Shown here piece by piece: positions 17,719 through 27,296 of a stretch of 64,000 nt of DNA. Positions within the stretch are counted from its first letter, which is position 1, and every line of letters begins with the position of its first letter. A model generated the notes under the pieces. It was not told the origin of the DNA. It worked only from the letters and a program-made list of their open reading frames with translations, and searched no databases. The stretch comes from Paraburkholderia atlantica (GTDB taxonomy: Bacteria > Pseudomonadota > Gammaproteobacteria > Burkholderiales > Burkholderiaceae): assembly GCF_009362785.1 (NCBI RefSeq), contig NZ_WHNQ01000031.1, positions 1 through 64,000 of the forward strand. The letters run 5' to 3'. The translations under genes and the position numbers were made by a program.

Positions 17719-20331
17719 GTCGCTGAGCACTGCTCGAAGCTCGTCGATATACCAAAGGTTGCCCGACAGTTCGCACTCGCCAATGACGTCGGACAGGAAA
17801 TCGACTGCGCCGGAGGAACGGCCAGCAGTGTGCAACGCGCGCGCGTACTCAACGGCAACCAGCGGATAGACCGCCAGATAGTGTGTCTGCTTGAGTCGTA
17901 CGATGGCAGTCTCGAAGCTACGGAGCTCGCTCGAATCGAGGCGCGAGTTCATCGCGCGCGCGACCCACATAAACGCATCACAACACTGGAGCCAAATATG
18001 GAGTGCGGCTTTTTTGCACTCACGAGCAAGCTCCTCGACCGCATCCACCAGGGCAACGGAATCTCGGGTAAATATGGCGATGGATACGCTCGCTTCAAGC
18101 AGGATATAAGCTAGCGTCAATTCGTGGCCGAATGTCCTTCCATCGTCCTCGGCCTCACGCGTCATGGCAAGGGCGCCCTCTCGATCGCCCCGAAACCACA
18201 ACACTCTGGCAAGCGTCGCCTTGGTGACCGCAGCCTGACCTGTTCGTATCCCGGTGATCACCCACTTCTTCGTGTCAAGTTCGTCAGAACTGAGCGCCGC
18301 TTTAAGCTCGACCGCAGCCTCGTGGTGACGTCCGAGGTAATGCAAGGCAATGCCATACAGTCGGTGACTCAGGGTTGCCTGGAAGGTGCTTCCGCGCGTT
18401 GAAGCGACCTTGTCAAACTCCTTTACGCGGTTGAGCGCCGTATAGGCGAATCCGCCGTACTGGCTCGCGTTCCAAAGACCCCACATCGCACGTAACTGGT
18501 GGCTTAACGCGTCGTGCGCCAAGGCAACAGCCAACGTTTGTTCCCACAACGTGTACACAAGAGGACTTGGACCTTCAATGTACACAAGCGCAGCTGCATA
18601 CGCACACAGCAGATTCAGGTGAACCGTGGGCAACTGCTCTTCAAGCGAGGCATCGCGCAGCGCCTGCAGTGCCTTCGAAGACCAATACGTGCACTCGTCC
18701 AGGGCCGACAGTTCGAAGAAGTGCGATGCAGACTGCGATGCAAGTTCAATGCCGAATCGCACGTCACCGAGTGGGCTGAACGCCCACGTCATCGCGGAGC
18801 GCAGATTACCCCGGTCAGCCTCAAACTCGGGCCACGTTTGAATACCCGCCGCTTCGCGTACCGCTATGCGCACATCGGCGACAAGGCTCTTGAAAAACTC
18901 TGCATGAGCTCGATCGGCGGCGGCCTTTTCACCGTTGGCCTCCATGCAATCGATTGCATAGGCCCGCGCGCTGTCCAGTAGTTGATATCGTTTCGCACGC
19001 GTGCGGTCCATCGAGATCAGCGATTTAGACACTAAGCTTGCGAGTGCCTCAGTCGTCTCTTGCGATGTCAGGCCAAAGCCGGTTGCGAGCGACCACGCGC
19101 CTTCCAGAGAAAATCCGTCGACGAACACTCCGACGAGCCGGAACACTAACTGCTCCTTCGCAGAGAGCAATCGGTAGCTCCAGTCAAAGACAGCCCTGAG
19201 CGTCTGATGCCTCGGCAACGCGTCGCGTGAACCGCCGGTCAGGATGGCAAACCTTCGGTTGAGGTTTGCCTTTATCGCTTCCAGCCCGAGGCTGGCTGTA
19301 CGAGACGCGGCAAGTTCGATCGCGAGGGGAATTCCGTCCAGCCGTCGGCAAATATCGGCGACCATCGAAAGCGTGGCCTCGTCGTTTACCAAAGGCATCG
19401 AGAATCGCCGCGAGCGGTAAGTAAACAAGCTCACCGAGTCGGCGGTCTCGAGTTGCTCGAGCGTGGCGCCCTCCGGCGGACACGCCAAAGTCGGCACCCA
19501 GTAGAGGGCCTCGCCGCTAATGGCAAGTGGCTCACGACTTGTCGCAACGACGCGGATATCGGAATTGGCTGCGGTCAAATCAACGGCGATCGCGGCCGCT
19601 ACGTCGATGAGATGCTCGCAGTTGTCCAGGACCAGCAGGCAGCGCGTCCCCTTCAGCGCGCCGACCAGTTGATCAACCGAAACCGCGGTGCCGCGAGCGG
19701 TGCCGGAAAACGCAGAAAGCAGTGCTTCCCTCGCCTGTCTCTCGGTCGAAATGGATGACAGCGAGATGAAGCGGACGACCTCGAAACGATCGCCAAGGCC
19801 TCGACAAAGTTCGACAGCGAGACTGGTCTTCCCTATTCCGCCCGCGCCTACTAGCGTCACGACTTGTCGTGAGGCCATCAGATCGACAACGTGCGTAATC
19901 GCCGTCTCTCGCCCAAACAGCGTGTCGACGTACGGCAATTCCTGGTGCGTGGCGCGTCGGGTTCTTCCAGGAGCGTGGATGGGTCGAGCGAGCAGGATAT
20001 AGCCCCGTCCGGGGATCGTCTGTATCAGCGATCGCTCCGTTCCGAGCGCGCGACGCAACGACATCACGTGAACTTGCAGCGTATTCTCTTCAACATCGCG
20101 ATCTCGCCAGACCTGTTTGGCAAGATCCTGCTTGGTCACCAATGACCCTCGGTGTTCGATCAATACAGCGAGAATCGCATAGGCGCGGCGGCCCAACGAC
20201 ACGCGCTCATTGTCGCGTGTGACCGTTCTTTGTTCGAGGTTGACTTCCAATGGACCGACTTGCTCCACGGGCGATCGCCGTTCCGACGGGCGATGCGATG
20301 CGTCAGTATCACTACCTGGAACTACGTTCAA
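17707..20331 (-). CDS. winged-helix regulator with NB-ARC/AAA-type ATPase and helical-repeat C-terminus
   Basis: An 874-residue protein. The N-terminus is an OmpR/PhoB-type DNA-binding domain (LVTKQDLAKQVW, VEENTLQVHVMSLRRALG, IQTIPGRGYIL). Next is a STAND-like ATPase with Walker A VGAGGIGKTSLA and Walker B CLLVLDNCEHL, then RVVATSREPLAI and DGIPLAIELAASR. The rest is a helical, TPR-like region. Such proteins are ligand-dependent transcription activators. The predicted start is TTG at 20331, since no ATG or well-placed ribosome site is visible nearby; the start is uncertain. Two shorter relatives lie at 20482-21128 and 27802-29163, forming a small local family. The target is probably one of the neighbouring oxidoreductase cassettes. 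Confidence 0.88.
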   Translation of the reverse strand: MNVVPGSDTDASHRPSERRSPVEQVGPLEVNLEQRTVTRDNERVSLGRRAYAILAVLIEHRGSLVTKQDLAKQVWRDRDVEENTLQVHVMSLRRALGTERSLIQTIPGRGYILLARPIHAPGRTRRATHQELPYVDTLFGRETAITHVVDLMASRQVVTLVGAGGIGKTSLAVELCRGLGDRFEVVRFISLSSISTERQAREALLSAFSGTARGTAVSVDQLVGALKGTRCLLVLDNCEHLIDVAAAIAVDLTAANSDIRVVATSREPLAISGEALYWVPTLACPPEGATLEQLETADSVSLFTYRSRRFSMPLVNDEATLSMVADICRRLDGIPLAIELAASRTASLGLEAIKANLNRRFAILTGGSRDALPRHQTLRAVFDWSYRLLSAKEQLVFRLVGVFVDGFSLEGAWSLATGFGLTSQETTEALASLVSKSLISMDRTRAKRYQLLDSARAYAIDCMEANGEKAAADRAHAEFFKSLVADVRIAVREAAGIQTWPEFEADRGNLRSAMTWAFSPLGDVRFGIELASQSASHFFELSALDECTYWSSKALQALRDASLEEQLPTVHLNLLCAYAAALVYIEGPSPLVYTLWEQTLAVALAHDALSHQLRAMWGLWNASQYGGFAYTALNRVKEFDKVASTRGSTFQATLSHRLYGIALHYLGRHHEAAVELKAALSSDELDTKKWVITGIRTGQAAVTKATLARVLWFRGDREGALAMTREAEDDGRTFGHELTLAYILLEASVSIAIFTRDSVALVDAVEELARECKKAALHIWLQCCDAFMWVARAMNSRLDSSELRSFETAIVRLKQTHYLAVYPLVAVEYARALHTAGRSSGAVDFLSDVIGECELSGNLWYIDELRAVLSDLPG

Positions 20332-20481
20332 TCGTCAATGCTCCCACGTCCACGATAACGCCGAGGTGAGGATCTCGCGCGGGAACTTCCCAACGTGCCG
20401 GACGATGTCCTCGACTTGGGGAATTATATCGTCATCAGTGCGGCTTGACGGGCTAAGCGCGGAGCGTTTGCCAGGAACCTG

Positions 20482-21128
20482 TCAAAGGCCGTTGTCTAGC
20501 GAAATGATGAAACGCCTCACTGTGTTCAATATTCGATAGCGCGTGTCGGTGCCTTCATATGACCGGAAAATAAAGGCGCTGTCGACGAGCCCGCTGATCG
20601 CATCGAGGGCCTTTTCAGGTAATGGCGTCGTCATGCGCGCAAGCTCGTTGAGCTGGTCAAGTGACGCGGATTCAGAATCTCTGGCGAAATGCGTCAGTAT
20701 GGTTTTCTGTTCGGTCGAAAACTGACGCCATGTCCATGCGAGCGCCTGAGTCATGGACTGATGCCGGTGCGAATGCCCATGAGATTTGACTCGCGACTGC
20801 GTTTGCCGGGCCTGTGCGTCGTCGCGTTCTCCAGGTCGGGTGCGACACTCAAAGCAAGCCGGTAGCCTCGACCGAAGGACGTCTGAATCAAGTGCTTGTG
20901 TTGCCCTAACATTCGACGAAGCGCGTAAATGTGAACTTGAATATTGTTCTCTTCGACGATCGTCGTCGGCCACACTTTCGTAAGGATCGTCTTGGTCGAC
21001 ACCAACGCACCGTTGGCGTCGATCAGAAGTTCGAGCAAGTCGTAGGCGCGATCGCTGAGTTTTACCGGTACGCCTGAACGCAAAACGACACGCGACGCAC
21101 GTACGACTTCAAGATCACCAATTTTCAT
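20482..21128 (-). pseudogene. winged-helix/ATPase regulator with its central ATPase deleted
   Basis: Codons 1-100 (MKIGDLEVVRASRVVLRSG onward, VEENNIQVHIYALRRMLG, TSFGRGYRL) match the N-terminus of the 453-residue regulator at 27802. The last part (RHQSMTQALAWTWRQFS, LVDSAFIFRSYEGTDTRYR, NTVRRFIISLDNG) matches its final 90 residues in another frame. The roughly 250 codons carrying the ATPase are gone and the join is out of frame. What can still be made is a 125-residue protein (20751-21128) with a complete DNA-binding domain and a short foreign tail ending GIRTGISP. It may be dead, or act as a dominant DNA-binding fragment. Confidence 0.82.
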
Positions 21129-21177
21129 CAGAGTAGCGACAGCCTTTCAGCTCGACCTGTCGCCGGCAGAGGGAAAT

Positions 21178-21768
21178 TCACTCGTTCGGATGCTTGGGGT
21201 CCCAGAGCTTGATGCTCTTCGACTTCTCATACGCTTTACCCTTCGGGTAACCGACGAGTTCCATTTCATAGCCCCAAGGCGAGCGGAAATGCACCCATGT
21301 CTCGCCTGCAGTGTCACCGCTCTCCATCTTCATGGGTTCGCCAAAGACCGTAATGCCTCGAGATTTGAGGTAGGCCGCACCGGCTTGCACGTCGTCAGTG
21401 TAAAAGGCGATGTGAGATGCAGCCAGATCTTCGTTGTTCGGGATCAGTGTGCTTCCGGTCGAGTTCTTGTATTCGAACAACTCGATGTTTGAACCCGTCC
21501 CGCAACGCAACATGGCGATCGAAACGCTATCGGCTCGCGCGGCGACTTGGTGGGTGCGATCCTCGGACAACGAGCTAGTCAGCTTGAACGGTCCAATGAG
21601 CGTGACAGGCTTGCATCCGAATGTCGTTGAGAGGAATGCCGCTGCCTCTGCGAGATTGGGGACATTGATGCCGACGTGGTCAACGCCGGCGGTCTTGATC
21701 GCCGGGGTTTGAGCCGACGCGGTCGCACTCAATACGAGTGCCGAGAGCAGTGCAGCGATGAATTTCAT
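21178..21768 (-). CDS. secreted VOC (glyoxalase/dioxygenase-fold) protein
   Basis: A 196-residue protein with a signal peptide (MKFIAALLSALVLSATASAQ) followed by a vicinal-oxygen-chelate domain: VDHVGINVPNLAEAAAFLS, NIELFEYK, HIAFYTDDVQAGAAYLKSRG and a C-terminal SPWGYEMELVGYP. Putative metal ligands are His in DHVGI, His in SHIAFY and Glu in YEMELV. Export is unusual for this fold; the reaction is unknown. It is co-oriented with the NTF2-like gene (24-base gap) and the short-chain dehydrogenase, probably one operon acting on a small organic compound. Confidence 0.88.
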   Translation of the reverse strand: MKFIAALLSALVLSATASAQTPAIKTAGVDHVGINVPNLAEAAAFLSTTFGCKPVTLIGPFKLTSSLSEDRTHQVAARADSVSIAMLRCGTGSNIELFEYKNSTGSTLIPNNEDLAASHIAFYTDDVQAGAAYLKSRGITVFGEPMKMESGDTAGETWVHFRSPWGYEMELVGYPKGKAYEKSKSIKLWDPKHPNE

Positions 21769-21792
21769 GATGATTCGGTCAGGTGTGGAGAG

Positions 21793-22245
21793 TTAGTTTT
21801 TGTTGAGGAATACGCGCAGGCTGGCGAGCTTGCCGTCATGAATGGAGAAAATGTCTTCGCCCCGAACGAGATTCGGATTGTCTTTAGGACCGTAGCCCCA
21901 GGTCACGCGACCGAGTCCGTGATTCCATGAGACAGGGTCCGGTGTGAACGCAAACCCCGCGTGTTCGGTTTGAACACGCTCGATGAGTCGGTTGACGTTC
22001 GCATAGCCCGAAGCGATCTCGGCGTAGTCGGACACAAAGATGTCGGGCGTGTAGACAGTCGGAAATTTGTCCACACGCATCGCCTTATCGCGCTCGTTCC
22101 AGATCTCGAAGTGGCGGTCGATCAAATGCTGAGCGACAACGATGTCTTTAGCGTCGTTGTTCATGGGGCGTACGTCCTGTGAATGAACCGTGGGCGCAGT
22201 CAGCGATGCGATCAGCCATGCGCCCACAAAGGCAAGTTTTTTCAT
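21793..22245 (-). CDS. secreted NTF2/SnoaL-like protein
   Basis: 150 residues. The signal peptide is MKKLAFVGAWLIASLTAPTVHS. The mature part has the cone-shaped NTF2-like pattern: a first helix (VVAQHLIDRHFEIWNERD) followed by strands (GRVTWGYGPKDNPNLVRGE, IFSIHDGKLASLRVFL). The fold serves as ketosteroid-isomerase-like, dehydratase or ligand-binding scaffold; activity cannot be predicted. Sits between the dehydrogenase and the VOC protein in the same orientation, with short gaps. Confidence 0.85.
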   Translation of the reverse strand: MKKLAFVGAWLIASLTAPTVHSQDVRPMNNDAKDIVVAQHLIDRHFEIWNERDKAMRVDKFPTVYTPDIFVSDYAEIASGYANVNRLIERVQTEHAGFAFTPDPVSWNHGLGRVTWGYGPKDNPNLVRGEDIFSIHDGKLASLRVFLNKN

Positions 22246-22311
22246 GGAGCTGCGGTCGAAAGGGGTCGATAACGGCCTCGATATCGCATCGGAGGCCGTC
22301 GTCCGTGTTGA

Positions 22312-23061
22312 TCAAACTTGTGCCATGCCGCCGTCGACGAACAGCTCGATGCCGTTGATGAAACTCGACGCGTCGGAGGCAAGGAAGGCAACGGCCTTGC
22401 CGACTTCTTCGGGCTCCCCGATGCGGCCTGCAGGTACTTGCGAGGCGAGTGCGTCGAACAGTCCTTGACGAGCCTCTTCAGGCACCAGGCCACCCAGACC
22501 CGGCGTGCGGATCGGGCCGGGGCTGACGACGTTGACGCGGATGCCGCGATCCTTGAGGTCCAGTGTCCACGACCGTGCGAAGTTGCGAACCGCTGCCTTG
22601 CTTGCGCTGTACACGCTGAAGTTCGGCGTTCCCTTAACCGATGTCGTCGACGAGGTCAGGATGATCGATGCGCCGTCGACAAGCAGCGGAAGTGCCTTCT
22701 GAACAGTGAACAGGACGCCGCGCACGTTGGTGCCGAAGATGCGATCGAAATGCTCCTCGGTAATCGCACCCAGCGGAAGCATGTCACCGCCACCGGCGTT
22801 GGCGAACAAGATATCGAGCTTGCCGGCTTCCTTGGCGATCTGCGCATAGACCGCGTCGAGGTCGGCCATCACCGATGCGTCGGCGCGGATACCCGTCGCC
22901 GCAGTCCCGATCGCAGCAACGGCTGCATCCAGTTCACCTTGTCGACGACCCGTGATGAAGACGCGTGCGCCCTGTGCGGCGAGTTCCTGCGCAGCGCCGA
23001 GGCCGATGCCTGTCGTGCCGCCGGTAACGAGGGCGATCTTTCCGTTCAGTGGCTTGCTCAT
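22312..23061 (-). CDS. short-chain dehydrogenase/reductase (copy 1)
   Basis: A 249-residue classical SDR. It has a TGGTTGIG cofactor loop at 13-20, the NAG motif at 88-90 (FANAGGG), Ser near 138 and Tyr151-x3-Lys155 (YSASK), and the C-terminal SFINGIELFVDGG. Arg39/Arg40 after the second strand (TGRR) favour NADP(H). ATG 23061 is preceded by GGAG at 6 bases; the longer upstream frame has no support. It is the first gene of a minus-strand set with NTF2-like and VOC proteins, and diverges from a LysR regulator that probably controls it. A close paralogue, collinear through the active site, lies at 29641-30396. Confidence 0.93.
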   Translation of the reverse strand: MSKPLNGKIALVTGGTTGIGLGAAQELAAQGARVFITGRRQGELDAAVAAIGTAATGIRADASVMADLDAVYAQIAKEAGKLDILFANAGGGDMLPLGAITEEHFDRIFGTNVRGVLFTVQKALPLLVDGASIILTSSTTSVKGTPNFSVYSASKAAVRNFARSWTLDLKDRGIRVNVVSPGPIRTPGLGGLVPEEARQGLFDALASQVPAGRIGEPEEVGKAVAFLASDASSFINGIELFVDGGMAQV

Positions 23062-23230
23062 GAAATGCTCCGTTTCGTAAATTGAGGGTTGGTTTTCTGC
23101 CCGACATCGCTTGGTCGATGTGGGTGTCGTCCAGCTCGACACTCCGCTCGCCGCCGCGTTTCGCTTCAGGCATGGCGTCAATGTAGCGGGCGGACATTCT
23201 TCGATAAATGGACAATAATGAAAATACTAT

Positions 23231-23244
23231 GCACAATCGTGCAC
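23231..23244. promoter_or_regulatory. candidate LysR-type operator
   Basis: An inverted repeat TGCAC-N4-GTGCA in the SDR/LysR intergenic gap, 32 bases before the LysR start. It is also part of a 10-base direct repeat TGCACAATC (23231 and 23241). Position and symmetry fit a regulator site; binding is inferred. Confidence 0.5.
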
Positions 23245-23275
23245 AATCAGAAGCATCGCCAGGGAGTCACTTCGA

Positions 23276-24184
23276 ATGGATCAGTTATTGGCGATGCGTG
23301 CCTTTGCGCGTGTCGTCGAGGCGGGTAGCTTTACGCGTGCGGCAGACTCGCTCGATCTGCCAAACGCGACCATGAGCAAGCTGGTCCGGGAGCTCGAGGC
23401 ACATCTGGGCGTGCGGCTGCTACAGAGGACGACGCGACGTGTCACCGTGACGCCCGAGGGACAGGACTATTACGCGAAGGCGACGCGCGTCCTTCGTGAC
23501 CTGGAAGACATGGATTCGTCGTTCAGCTCGGCGAAATCACACCCGCGCGGTCATTTGCGCATCGACGTCGGCGGATCGACCGCGCGGGACGTGCTGATTC
23601 CATTGCTTCCCGACTTTATGGCGCGCTATCCCGACATCCGGATCGATCTCGGTGTGTCGGATCGATCGGTCGACCTCATTGAAGACAATGTCGACTGTGT
23701 GATTCGTGGCGGTCCGCTCGATAACTCATCGTTGATCGCGCGACATATCGGCGACGCGGCGATGGTCACCTGCGCGACGCCCGAATACCTGAAGCTCTAT
23801 GGCGTGCCTGCCTATCCAGACGAATTGAAGAACGGACACCGCTTGATTGCTTACGTCTCGGCGCAGAACGGCCGGGCACTTCCATTCCGCTTCGCGCGGA
23901 ACAACGAGAAAAGTGAGATCAAGGTTGACCATCGGATTGGCATCAACGAAAGCAACGCGCACCTTGCCGCTGCTGTTGCAGGCATGGGCATCATTCAGAC
24001 TTTTTCGTATTCAGCCAGAGCCGCGCTCGACGAAGGCACACTCGTGGAAATCCTGCGCAAGTGGCGCCCCCCACCGTACCCGTTTCATATCGTGTATCCG
24101 CAGAATCGACACGTGACGCATCGACTCCGCGTGTTCATCGATTGGTTGCTGGAATGCTTTCCCGCACGTGTGAAGGGCAATTAG
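23276..24184 (+). CDS. LysR-family transcriptional regulator
   Basis: 302 residues with the LysR helix-turn-helix (MRAFARVVEAGSFTRAADSL, ATMSKLVRELEAHLGVRLLQ, RTTRRVTVTPEGQDYY) and a periplasmic-binding-fold effector domain, as in the CrgA/AaeR-like subgroup. Divergent from the SDR operon with a TGCAC inverted repeat between. LysR proteins typically activate the divergent operon in response to an intermediate. Convergent with the YVTN gene. Confidence 0.93.
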   Translation: MDQLLAMRAFARVVEAGSFTRAADSLDLPNATMSKLVRELEAHLGVRLLQRTTRRVTVTPEGQDYYAKATRVLRDLEDMDSSFSSAKSHPRGHLRIDVGGSTARDVLIPLLPDFMARYPDIRIDLGVSDRSVDLIEDNVDCVIRGGPLDNSSLIARHIGDAAMVTCATPEYLKLYGVPAYPDELKNGHRLIAYVSAQNGRALPFRFARNNEKSEIKVDHRIGINESNAHLAAAVAGMGIIQTFSYSARAALDEGTLVEILRKWRPPPYPFHIVYPQNRHVTHRLRVFIDWLLECFPARVKGN

Positions 24185-24206
24185 GGGGGCGGTCCGTATT
24201 GCCCGA

Positions 24207-25672
24207 CTACATCCGCTGCAACTGGACAGGAGAGCCGGGCTTGCCGTCGGTGACAGGCGCGATGACCAGATAGCGACGGTGCTCCGGCGCGCTCGTGCCT
24301 TGCGCCACGAGTTCGCGGATTTGCCCAATGGCATTGACGACTGCAGCGCCCGCGGGGTTGGTCATGAAGTTCGAAAGAGGTTCTAGGGGACCGGATGCGT
24401 CTGCCTTGTCGGCCAGCGCCAAGACATAGGGGCGCTTCGGCTCGAGCCCTGACACGGCAGCCTGGAGAACTTGCAGCCGGCCTTGATCAAACAGTGAAAC
24501 GCTCGTCGGGGGCGTGCCCGCTTGTGCCGCGCCGATGGCCGAGAGATAGACGTTGGCCACCTGCCCCGCTACCCCAACGACTGAAGGTTTTGCGTGCCGT
24601 CTCCTTCGGGAACCGCATTTGGAACATAGACGACGGCTTGAGGTGCCTGCCCGATTGGAATGGTCGCGACAACCGTATTGGTGCGAGTATCGATGGCAGC
24701 CAGCGCGTCGGCGTTCTCAAGCCCGACGTAGACTCGCGTACCGTCTCCTGACGGCCAGACTCCGTGCGGAAGATTGCCAACGGAGATGTCAGCAACTTGC
24801 TCGAAGTCATCGGTGCGGAAAACCTTGACGCGATTCAGGGCCCCGACAGTGACGTACGCGAACATGCCATGCTCGTTGTGGACGATGTTGACGTGGTTCG
24901 TGATCGGTCCCGTTTCCAGCGTCTTCAGCAACGCGAAGGGCGGCTGTGCGCTAAATGCCTGCGTCCTGCCACTATCCTTGAGCGTGATCCAGACCTGCTT
25001 GTTGTCCGGGGATACCGCGATGTTGGGGCAGAAAGGACTCGACTGTTGAAGACGACCCACGGTCTGATGTGATTTGACCTCGACCACATCGATTTCGGGG
25101 TTAAACGAGGAACACACAAAGCCATATTTTCCGTCGGGGGAAAAGGTTTGCATCCCCGGTCCGGCGGGCGTTGTGATCCGCGCTTTTTCCTCGTACGTGT
25201 GCGCGTCAATCACAGACACGTAGTTCTCACCTCGAACGGTCACCCAGACTTCTTCTCCGTTGGGCGTAAAGAACGCTTCGTGCGGTGATCGCCCCACGTA
25301 GGTCACGTGCTTGACCGTATTGGTTTCGGTGTCGATAAAGCTGACCGAATTCGAGCCGATCGATACCACCGCGAGCGTGCGGTGATCTGGCGAAAAGCCC
25401 ATCCCGTGCACCAGAACCTGTCCGCGATACAGCGGGCTGAAATTCGTCGGTGCCGGCTCGCCCAATCGGATCACGCCCAGTAGCTTATTGTCTGTCGGAT
25501 CGGTCACCGACACGGTGTTCGAGAACTGTTCGGCCGCATAGACGCGATCGTGGTGGCTGACCGGAATGTCCGGGTCAGACAGGGAGCCGGGAGCCTGGCC
25601 GGCGTAGCAAACGTGCGCCGATGCGAGCAGCGCGGCGCAGATTATCGACGGGAGCGTGAGAAGCGATTTCAT
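24207..25672 (-). pseudogene. exported YVTN beta-propeller protein, frameshifted
   Basis: A 367-residue frame (25672 to 24569) starts with a signal peptide (MKSLLTLPSIICAALLASAH). It contains repeated propeller blades of the YVTN/lactonase-like type (FSNTVSVTDPTDNKLLGVIR, FIDTETNTVKHVTYVG, VSVIDAHTYEEKARI, AAIDTRTNTVVATIPIG). It ends prematurely at LQSLG. The next frame continues VAGQVANVYLSAIGAAQAG down to 24207. One missing G in a G-run (24572-24575) explains the shift, so the original protein was about 485 residues. Because only one homopolymer base is involved, a sequencing error or a recent mutation are both possible. It overlaps the DUF305 gene by 4 bases (ATGA), implying translational coupling. 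Confidence 0.8.
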
Positions 25673-26148
25673 TGCGTGTCCTTCGACATGTTCATATTCG
25701 TGTGGTCATGGGCCCGAGTCGTCCGAGTGGTAGAGGACGGCCCTGGCATCAGTTGATCAGGCGCAGGCTCCGGAGCGGGCAAGGGCTGGCCCAGAGCGAG
25801 CCGCATGGCGACGATCTCCTGTTGTTGCTCGACGATGATTTCCTGAGCGATGCGGCGAAGCCGCTCATCGTGCCCATGGCGCAATTCGGCTTGTGCCATG
25901 TCAATCGCGCCTTGATGGTGAGGCACCATCATTGCGACGAAGTCCTGATCGACGTCACCCGTCGGGTGAACGGTCATGCCATTCATCATAGCCGTCATAG
26001 CCCGATCGTTTTCAGACAGAAAGGGGGCTTCTTGTTCGCTTGAAGCGACAGCTCCGGCAGCCTGCACGGAAGGACTTGAGATGCATACAACAAGAACGAA
26101 ACCGAGCGCAAGGGTCACTCGGTGGAACCGGGGACATACTGAGTACAT
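25669..26148 (-). CDS. DUF305 family protein
   Basis: About 159 residues from ATG 26148, giving a signal peptide (VTLALGFVLVVCISSPSVQA). The core holds the DUF305 hallmark, MMVPHHQGAIDMAQAELRHG, with repeated Met and His residues. A proline-rich tail ends HDHTNMNMSKD. The family is a ferritin-like four-helix type often linked to copper or heavy-metal handling in the periplasm; metal binding here is inferred from the Met/His content. The gene overlaps the propeller gene by ATGA. The pairing suggests an envelope-associated metal or redox function. Confidence 0.88.
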   Translation of the reverse strand: MYSVCPRFHRVTLALGFVLVVCISSPSVQAAGAVASSEQEAPFLSENDRAMTAMMNGMTVHPTGDVDQDFVAMMVPHHQGAIDMAQAELRHGHDERLRRIAQEIIVEQQQEIVAMRLALGQPLPAPEPAPDQLMPGPSSTTRTTRAHDHTNMNMSKDTQ

Positions 26149-26276
26149 CGAGTCGCCTGTGTGGGTGCAGTCGCGGGAGGCAGCTCGCAGCGCGGCCGAA
26201 GCGTGAGTTCGAGCGCGCAAGCGGGCGATTGCGGGATGGCGGGATTGACACGGGCGCAAGCAGGCCCGTGCGATGG

Positions 26277-26675
26277 TCAGACATCTTTGCTGAACGCACG
26301 TTGCGCAGCGACGGTGTCGAGCGACTCGCGCAGCAGTTTGATTTTTCCGTTTTCGGCGACGAGGCGTCCGGCGTACATCTGCCGATACATCTTGCCAGTG
26401 GTCACGACGCGCGCCTCCACCTCATACTCGCCAAACGCCTGGTCCGGCGTATCGATCAGGATGTTCGCGTTCTTGAAGGCGAAGTCAGGCACCGCCGCGA
26501 GTAGCGACGCGATGAATGTTTCGATGGCAGCTGGACCCTGTGCACCGGTTTTAGGGTTGATGCTCGCGAGATACGGAAGCTCGAGCACGCCATCGTCGGC
26601 GAAGAGCGCGGCGGCCGCTTTGGGGTCGCGGATGGAGTCAAGATAGGCGGTGAGAAGCTCTGACGCTGATTTCAT
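26277..26675 (-). CDS. SnoaL/NTF2-like protein
   Basis: 132 residues without signal peptide. Pattern: LLTAYLDSIRDPKAAAALFADDG followed by LPYLASINPKTGAQGPAAIETFIASLL and strands ending GKIKLLRESLDTVA. This is the polyketide-cyclase/SnoaL-like fold. GAGG sits 6 bases before ATG 26675. Function unknown. Separated by about 130 bases from the DUF305 gene, on the same strand. Confidence 0.85.
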   Translation of the reverse strand: MKSASELLTAYLDSIRDPKAAAALFADDGVLELPYLASINPKTGAQGPAAIETFIASLLAAVPDFAFKNANILIDTPDQAFGEYEVEARVVTTGKMYRQMYAGRLVAENGKIKLLRESLDTVAAQRAFSKDV

Positions 26676-26804
26676 TGGAACCTCGGTAGGTGGTGAGAAG
26701 AAAAAACGTGCGATGACAGCAGGCAGGCGTGATGGCTTCGACTCGCGTTCGATCGTCCCGATCGGCCGGTGAGGGATCTGTGCCTATCCGGCGTCCGTTC
26801 GACC

Positions 26805-27296
26805 TCAGATTCGAGGCCGGCACGAACGCCGCTTCGGACGTTGGTGAATGAGGTCATCGCCATGACTGACGGCGCCGGCCAGCGCGCTCGCCAGAATCAT
26901 GGCCTGGGCATTGAGCGGAGGAGGCGTGATCGGGATGGGCCGATAGATGGCCTCTCCGACGCCCACTGACTCGCCAGTCAGCGCGCACTCCCCTTGACGT
27001 CGGGCGACGCCCAGGCGCCAGATCTGATCGTTGTAGTGGCACATCGTCGCATCGCGCCACGAAATCGCCACGGTGTGATCGCTCAGGCGATCGAGCACAT
27101 TGACGATGCGTGCCGCGCGTGTTCCGTCGTCAATCCGGGCCCCGCACACGCCCCCCGGTGCGCGGAAATCGACACGAATGCGGCGTTCGGCGCGGGTCGC
27201 CGAAAGGAGTGTCGTCGCGGCAGTCACGGATTTCGGCAGCAACAGATTGCGGACAATGCCCAGCCAAGGATCGTTGCCTCTGGTATCGCGCATCAC
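26805..27296 (-). CDS. DUF3331-type protein
   Basis: 163 residues. The central block, RIVNVLDRLSDHTVAISWRD followed by YNDQIWRLGVARRQGECALTG and VGEAIYRPIPITPPPLNAQAMILAS, matches the DUF3331 family. As far as I recall, that family is found mainly in Burkholderia-group genomes. No membrane or catalytic motif stands out; function unknown. The first 25 residues are less convincing, so the start may lie further in. It is isolated from the SnoaL gene by 130 bases. Confidence 0.65.
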   Translation of the reverse strand: MMRDTRGNDPWLGIVRNLLLPKSVTAATTLLSATRAERRIRVDFRAPGGVCGARIDDGTRAARIVNVLDRLSDHTVAISWRDATMCHYNDQIWRLGVARRQGECALTGESVGVGEAIYRPIPITPPPLNAQAMILASALAGAVSHGDDLIHQRPKRRSCRPRI

